Shown in pieces: positions 55,601-57,500 of a stretch of DNA of 57,500 bases. The position numbers were made by a program, and so were the translations under genes. The first letter of the stretch is position 1, and each line of letters begins with the position of its first letter. This DNA is from Mesostigma viride (lineage: Eukaryota; Streptophyta; Mesostigmatophyceae; Mesostigmatales; Mesostigmataceae): NCBI GenBank assembly GCA_009746045.1, contig RPFO01000102.1, forward strand, positions 996,540-1,054,039, in the 5' to 3' direction. Below the pieces are notes generated by a model, which was given only the letters and a program-made list of their open reading frames with translations, was not told where the DNA came from and did no database searches.

Positions 55601-57500
55601 CACATCACCCACCCCACCGAAAACAAGACCTACCGGGTTGTCGTTCGCGGTCTGATGCGGAAGAAATCCCAGCAAGACACGCCAACCACCCCACCGAAAC
55701 CAGGTCCCCTCCCACACAAGACTTACAGGGTTGGCATGCGCGTCCCGTGGGCAGATGCGGAAGACCACGCTGGCACCCGCAACGATTGCCATCGGCCCAG
55801 GCCCATCGCTGGCCTTGGCCACCTGGCCCCAGCTGCCCGAGGCGTCCAGGGGGGCGTCTGAGATGCGGAGCACCCTGCAGTGAGGCAGGCTCAGCTCTGC
55901 GGGGACGATCTGGCACAGCAAAGACGAAAGCAGGAGATCGAAAGCAGATGGAAACAACACAAGACATGGGTAGAATAGAAATGCAATAGAAGAAAAGATC
56001 ATGCATATGTTCGTTGAATATAAATGCAGCGGAGATCATAAATGGGGTGTGGGATCATGGCTGGAAATGCTGGAACTCGGATGGAGACGCATGGCCTGCA
56101 TTTTTATGGCATTTTCAAAAGACCAATGGACTTTACTAAAGCCAGAAAGTGCATCAATTCTTTTTAAGTGCTGAGTGGGAACCCACGAAAACGCCAGCTA
56201 GGCGCCCCGCCAAACGCGGTGGAAGCATATGGTTCGACAGGATGACGTCACGGATGCTGACGGCCGCCAAACGCGGTGGAAGCAAATGGCTCAACAGGAT
56301 GACGTCGCGAATGCTGATGACGTCACTGATGCTGATGGCATGCCCGTGGATTGCAGACACTCCCTCTGCAATGGAACACGGTGCAGCGCTGCTCAAAGAA
56401 CACCCCTTGCTGCCTAGTCCATCGTGCAAGAGCAGAACCACACGTGGGATGGTTGTACACGTCTACAATATACGTCTACAGTATACGTCTACGATATACG
56501 TCTACGATATACGTCGACGATGCGTCTCCAATCATGCAGCAGGATCCCCTGCATGCATGCACAGCGGACAGCACCAATCTCACGCTATTGACAAGTGGGG
56601 TGTCTTGAGGTCTCACGGGTGCCTTGGAGTCAGGTGTCGCGTGCCCTTGTTTTCAAGTATCATTAGCGCGGAAGGTGCAGCATGTCCCAGACTCCGGGTG
56701 GCATGCATGCCCCACGCATGGCGCATGCCCCACGAATGGCGCATCGCGCATGGGGCAGCCGGGCGCTTTCTTTTAATGCACGTCCTGATTGCAGCACGTC
56801 CGTTGACACCATGAATGTGCACCCCCCGGCTTCTGCTTCCTTACCTCCAGCATGAACGGGCTTCCTCCGATGTCCTCGCCCTTGCGCTGCGCCGGTGCAG
56901 GAATAAGCACAAACAGGCGAGGACATCGACAAGCCGTGTCACCGGCGAATAGATTGTTTACAGGCAAGAAGACGAAAATGCACAACGCGACAAGCAAAAA
57001 AACGTGAAACAGTGTAAGCGCGGCCTGAACTCCCTGCATATCTCAGTGATGTGAGAGCGAGCCCCGATTACCAACAGTAAGGTGCAATTACCGACAGGAA
57101 GATCCCATTACCTACAGTACAGTCGGATACTTGGTTCTGAGACCAAAGAAAGGAAAAAAATGCCCAGCTTGCTAGTTGCATAAACAGCGTGACACAAAGA
57201 CGGCCTCTAGCTTATTGTTCCTACACCTCTTCCTGCACCTCTTCCTGCACAGTCCAACTCCTGCAAAATCACATGCTGCTCCTTCACCTTCGTTATTTCC
57301 AATGGATTGAGCCAAATTTTCTTTGTTTATCCATCCAACTCCTCCTTTCATCGAGCCTCATATCCTCTACCCCCCCATCTTCTACCCTCACAGACATCGC
57401 GGCTTACCCTCACATCATCCTCTCACGTAAGCTACCCTCGCACCCTTTCAACCCCGCACCATCTGCCCCCACATCTGCCCCCACCGTGGTGATGATCTGC
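34454..57500 (-). CDS. Filamin (ABP280)-repeat protein gene, 20 exons plus a probable partial one, 5' end beyond the window
   Basis: Exons in transcript order: (57485-57500 partial, tentative), 56845-56886, 55727-55909, 54254-54321, 52821-52947, 51838-51930, 50976-51038, 49668-49724, 49036-49122, 47542-47724, 46978-47066, 45559-45634, 44992-45112, 41104-41266, 40351-40413, 39182-39248, 38042-38119, 37133-37201, 36319-36422, 35729-35831 and 34454-34678. Together the 20 exons give 2061 bp, a whole number of codons, and every junction is phase-consistent. The product shows five complete filamin Ig-like repeats after the end of another (GGSPFMLE). Each ends in a GSPF/ASPY-type strand: [33 protein letters not shown]. 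Filamin repeats are beta-sandwich rods and interaction modules; no actin-binding CH domain lies in the window. Introns are 0.3-3.7 kb and packed with minisatellites. The function in this organism is unknown. Confidence 0.9.
34690..34835. repeat. Minisatellite upstream of the terminal exon acceptor
   Basis: Units of ATGAGATAGCACGGGGACCA and CATGAGATAACACCAGAACC repeat about six times. Confidence 0.9.
35340..35510. repeat. AT-rich TATATAGTA-type repeat
   Basis: Irregular TATATAGTA units in the last intron. Confidence 0.8.
35729..35831 (-). CDS. Filamin exon 19
   Basis: 103 bp, with acceptor TCTCCCAG and donor CAG|GTAAGA. It encodes [20 protein letters not shown], then [13 protein letters not shown]. 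Confidence 0.9.
36108..36290. repeat. About 17-18-bp minisatellite (GCTGATTGCTGTGTGGG)
   Basis: About ten diverged units in the intron after exon 18. Confidence 0.93.
36319..36422 (-). CDS. Filamin exon 18
   Basis: 104 bp, ending in phase 2, with acceptor CCCCGCAG and donor CAG|GTGAGC. It encodes [20 protein letters not shown], then [14 protein letters not shown]. Confidence 0.85.
37133..37201 (-). CDS. Filamin exon 17
   Basis: 69 bp, phase 0, with acceptor TGCGCAG and donor AAG|GTGGGT. It encodes [20 protein letters not shown], then MFK. Confidence 0.92.
37715..37855. repeat. 15-bp minisatellite (ACCCATAGGCATCTG)
   Basis: About nine units in the intron after exon 16. Confidence 0.97.
37915..38050 (-). 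repeat. Tandem copies of the exon-16 5' splice site
   Basis: On the gene strand GAGGTGAGGATG or close variants recur about five times after the real donor at 38041. Confidence 0.9.
38042..38119 (-). CDS. Filamin exon 16
   Basis: 78 bp, phase 0, with acceptor GTTGCAG and donor GAG|GTGAGG. It encodes [20 protein letters not shown], then LKAGME. Confidence 0.88.
38515..38652. repeat. 69-bp perfect direct duplication
   Basis: Two adjacent identical units starting CATTGATAGTCTGTTATAGC. Confidence 0.97.
39182..39248 (-). CDS. Filamin exon 15
   Basis: 67 bp, with acceptor ACATGCAG and donor CAG|GTGACG. It encodes [20 protein letters not shown], then LQ. Confidence 0.88.
39446..39480. repeat. Perfect hairpin, 16-bp arms, 3-base loop
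   Basis: GATGCAGTACATGACA at 39446-39461, loop AAT, and the complement at 39465-39480, in the intron after exon 14. Confidence 0.95.
40351..40413 (-). CDS. Filamin exon 14
   Basis: 63 bp, with acceptor GTTCGCAG and donor ATCAG|GTAGCG. It encodes [20 protein letters not shown]. Confidence 0.85.
41104..41266 (-). CDS. Filamin exon 13
   Basis: 163 bp, with acceptor GGCCGCAG and donor AAA|GTGAGT. It encodes [20 protein letters not shown], then [14 protein letters not shown]. Confidence 0.9.
42370..42815. repeat. Diverged AT-rich minisatellite (ACGTATTTYCACGTATTT-like)
   Basis: Degenerate units with TATTTC/TTTTGTAAG motifs. It leads into the next array. Confidence 0.75.
42845..44580. repeat. 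About 1.7-kb minisatellite (CATCACCTGCTCATCCCATC units)
   Basis: Units of 15-25 bp made of CATCACCTGCTCATCC and CCATC sub-repeats, in the 3.7-kb intron after exon 12. All plus-strand frames are open because the units contain no stop. Confidence 0.98.
44992..45112 (-). CDS. Filamin exon 12
   Basis: 121 bp, with acceptor GGCGCTCAG and donor AAGG|GTGAGC. It encodes [20 protein letters not shown], then [15 protein letters not shown] of the next repeat. Confidence 0.92.
45559..45634 (-). CDS. Filamin exon 11, followed by a probable GC-AG intron
   Basis: 76 bp, with acceptor GCGGACAG. It encodes [20 protein letters not shown], then STSYK. Only the donor AAG|GCAGGT keeps the frame into exon 12 (VSIAVKLDG); the nearby GT donor (GCAG|GTGGCT) would break it. 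Confidence 0.85.
46175..46850. repeat. Compound pentanucleotide array: CCCAT, CCAAT, CCGAG, CCCGC
   Basis: CCCAT at 46175-46350, CCAAT to about 46380, CCGAG to about 46430, mixed units to 46500, then CCCGC to 46848. On the filamin strand this is (GGGAT)n and (GGGCG)n, strongly G-rich. Confidence 0.97.
46978..47066 (-). CDS. Filamin exon 10
   Basis: 89 bp, ending in phase 2, with donor AG|GTACGA. It encodes [20 protein letters not shown], then QGRDERTGM. Confidence 0.92.
47290..47500 (-). repeat. Copy of the exon-9 end with donor, followed by GGTGGGCTGTTG repeat
   Basis: The minus strand near 47404-47432 reads TATGAGTTCTCCATTGCG|GTACGC, against the real TACGAGTTCACCATCGCG|GTACGT. A short minisatellite (47300-47400) lies just downstream. 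Confidence 0.85.
47542..47724 (-). CDS. Filamin exon 9
   Basis: 183 bp, phase 0, with acceptor GTGCGCAG and donor GCG|GTACGT. It encodes [20 protein letters not shown], then the start of the next repeat ([13 protein letters not shown]). Confidence 0.94.
47800..47990. repeat. (GTAGGT)n hexanucleotide repeat
   Basis: About 30 units in the intron after exon 8. Confidence 0.98.
48940..49040 (-). repeat. Four copies of the exon-8 5' splice site
   Basis: On the gene strand CAGGTACGGATGCTAGC, or a one-base variant, occurs at the true donor and three more times within 95 bases. Confidence 0.92.
49036..49122 (-). CDS. Filamin exon 8
   Basis: 87 bp, phase 0, with donor CAG|GTACGG. It encodes [20 protein letters not shown], then YTVRFTPGQ (the DNRDGTY hallmark). 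Confidence 0.94.
49668..49724 (-). CDS. Filamin exon 7
   Basis: 57 bp, phase 0, with acceptor GGCTGCAG and donor CAG|GTGCGC. It encodes [19 protein letters not shown], a textbook filamin segment. Confidence 0.92.
49916..50652 (+). mobile_element. Dispersed element, copy 1 of an inverted pair
   Basis: Runs from GATCACTAAGCTCCCAAGAA to CGCATGCGTTAATTAAAC. It matches the complement of 54597-55318 over nearly its whole length with small indels. It ends in TTAATTAA like the LINE family and has no terminal inverted repeats. It lies in the intron after exon 6. Confidence 0.8.
50976..51038 (-). CDS. Filamin exon 6
   Basis: 63 bp, phase 0, with donor ACG|GTACGC. It encodes [19 protein letters not shown], which matches the filamin 'C.A.G.GL......A..FT' pattern. 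Confidence 0.85.
51205..51440. repeat. 10-11-bp minisatellite (CAACAACCAGG)
   Basis: About 21 units of GGCAACAACCA/GGCAGCAACCA in the intron after exon 5. Confidence 0.97.
51838..51930 (-). CDS. Filamin exon 5
   Basis: 93 bp, with acceptor TACGCAG and donor AAG|GTGGGT. It encodes [20 protein letters not shown], then [11 protein letters not shown], bridging two repeats. Confidence 0.78.
52200..52630 (-). repeat. About 34-bp minisatellite carrying acceptor-like TTTTGCAGGG in each unit
   Basis: About 13 units. On the gene strand each reads TGTGCTTGTTTTGCAGGG, then TTTGCTATGTG, a pyrimidine tract plus CAG like a 3' splice site. Confidence 0.95.
52720..52770 (-). repeat. Decayed copy of the exon-4 end with splice donor
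   Basis: The minus strand reads [11 protein letters not shown] followed by GTAGGT, compared with the true [11 protein letters not shown] followed by GTATAT. Confidence 0.85.
52821..52947 (-). CDS. Filamin exon 4
   Basis: 127 bp, with acceptor GCCGCAG and donor CGG|GTATAT. It encodes [20 protein letters not shown], then VFEGQAESR. 'GTYNLVF' is the penultimate filamin strand. Confidence 0.88.
53085..53160 (-). mobile_element. SINE-like dispersed repeat, 5'-truncated copy
   Basis: ACACAATGTCAAGGAGGGCG, then GGCGCCCTAACTTCTCTC, next to (TTAA)n. This is the same 3' part as the copy at 22903. Confidence 0.7.
53265..53380. repeat. Minisatellite (GGAAGAGCCATGCCATGCGG)
   Basis: About six irregular units of 18-24 bp in the intron after exon 3. 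Confidence 0.9.
53905..54253 (-). repeat. 33-bp minisatellite starting at the exon-3 splice donor
   Basis: About ten units. The gene-strand unit is GTGCGGCTGCTGGCATGAGT, then GCATGGTCAGGAG. The first unit begins exactly at the GT of the donor (GAG|GTACGGCTGCTGGC), and each unit restores a GAG|GT context. Confidence 0.96.
54254..54321 (-). CDS. Filamin exon 3
   Basis: 68 bp, with acceptor TGCGCAG and donor GCGAG|GTACGG. It encodes [20 protein letters not shown] and ends in phase 2. The 33-bp minisatellite starts at its donor. Confidence 0.8.
54597..55318 (-). mobile_element. Dispersed element, copy 2 of an inverted pair
   Basis: Reverse complement of 49916-50652, in the intron after exon 2. 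The ends agree within a few bases. Confidence 0.8.
55440..55730 (-). repeat. Four spaced copies of the exon-2 5' splice site region
   Basis: The true donor is AACCCT|GTAAGTC at 55726. Copies are AACCCG|GTAGGTC (55633), AAACG|GTTAGATC (55561) and AACCCG|GCAGGTC (55449). Downstream intron sequence is repeated too. Confidence 0.85.
55727..55909 (-). CDS. Filamin exon 2
   Basis: 183 bp, phase 0, with acceptor TGTGCCAG and donor CCT|GTAAGT. It encodes [13 protein letters not shown], an insert, then [20 protein letters not shown] (the 'AG...F.I..RD..GN' strand pair). Confidence 0.88.
55910..56844. other. Intron after filamin exon 1
   Basis: Contains a duplicated GCCAAACGCGGTGGAAGCAW block at 56210-56290 and a short ATACGTCTAC repeat at 56456-56515. 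No coding segment was recognised. Confidence 0.5.
56845..56886 (-). CDS. Filamin exon 1 in window ([14 protein letters not shown])
   Basis: 42 bp, phase 0 to 0, with acceptor GCGCAG and donor GAG|GTAAGG. It encodes the last strand of a filamin repeat. Confidence 0.8.
56887..57484. other. Region upstream of filamin exon 1
   Basis: Intron sequence with pyrimidine-rich stretches at 57220-57480. No further exon was recognised with confidence. Confidence 0.4.
57485..57500 (-). CDS. Possible partial exon at the window edge (QIITT)
   Basis: The frame ends ATC ATC ACC ACG|GTGGGG in phase 0, which fits a filamin strand before [11 protein letters not shown]. It is too short to be sure. Confidence 0.3.

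Overview
This is nuclear DNA of a eukaryote. Coding segments are short (about 40-1260 bp) and are bounded by GT...AG introns. Intron phases can be chained consistently over more than 20 kb. Roughly a fifth of the window is tandem repeat, and non-LTR retrotransposon debris with (TTAA)n tails is common. The domain mix (filamin repeats, PARP plus Deltex RING-DTC, a pirin of bacterial-like type) together with this repeat load suggests a repeat-rich unicellular alga or other protist. A prasinophyte-type green alga would fit, but the species is not established by the sequence.

Layout. (1) Positions 1-14815, plus strand: a gene built from two tandem copies of a four-exon PARP (ADP-ribosyltransferase) cassette, followed by a RING finger and a Deltex C-terminal (DTC) domain. 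Its introns hold a 2-kb pyrimidine-only (CCCT)n tract ending at a splice acceptor and a 2-kb compound tetranucleotide block. (2) Positions 15000-19117: a LINE fragment, a frameshifted RING-DTC pseudogene in opposite orientation, a weak EF-hand-like segment, and a LINE with a second LINE nested in it that carries about 240 CCAT units. (3) Positions 19372-22167, minus strand: the last two exons of a pirin gene, with intronic minisatellites and decayed copies of its exon end. (4) Positions 22200-34250: mostly mobile-element territory. It contains SINE-like copies, LINE fragments, an endonuclease-like LINE ORF and a piggyBac-like element with TTAA target sites that was later hit by a LINE. (5) Positions 34454-57500, minus strand: the 3' part of a filamin-repeat gene. 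Twenty small exons chain in phase into 686 residues covering five complete filamin (ABP280) repeats and the end of a sixth; the 5' end lies beyond the right edge.

Most unusual signals. In at least eight introns of the filamin gene, and in pirin, the intron starts with tandem or near-tandem copies of the exon end plus its 5' splice site. In one intron a 33-bp minisatellite begins exactly at the donor. The second is the single-polypeptide PARP-PARP-RING-DTC layout: in animals PARP9 and the Deltex ligase DTX3L are separate proteins that form a complex, and here ADP-ribosyltransferase and Deltex ligase modules appear to be fused.

All exon borders were read by eye from homology, splice consensus and phase; none is backed by transcripts.
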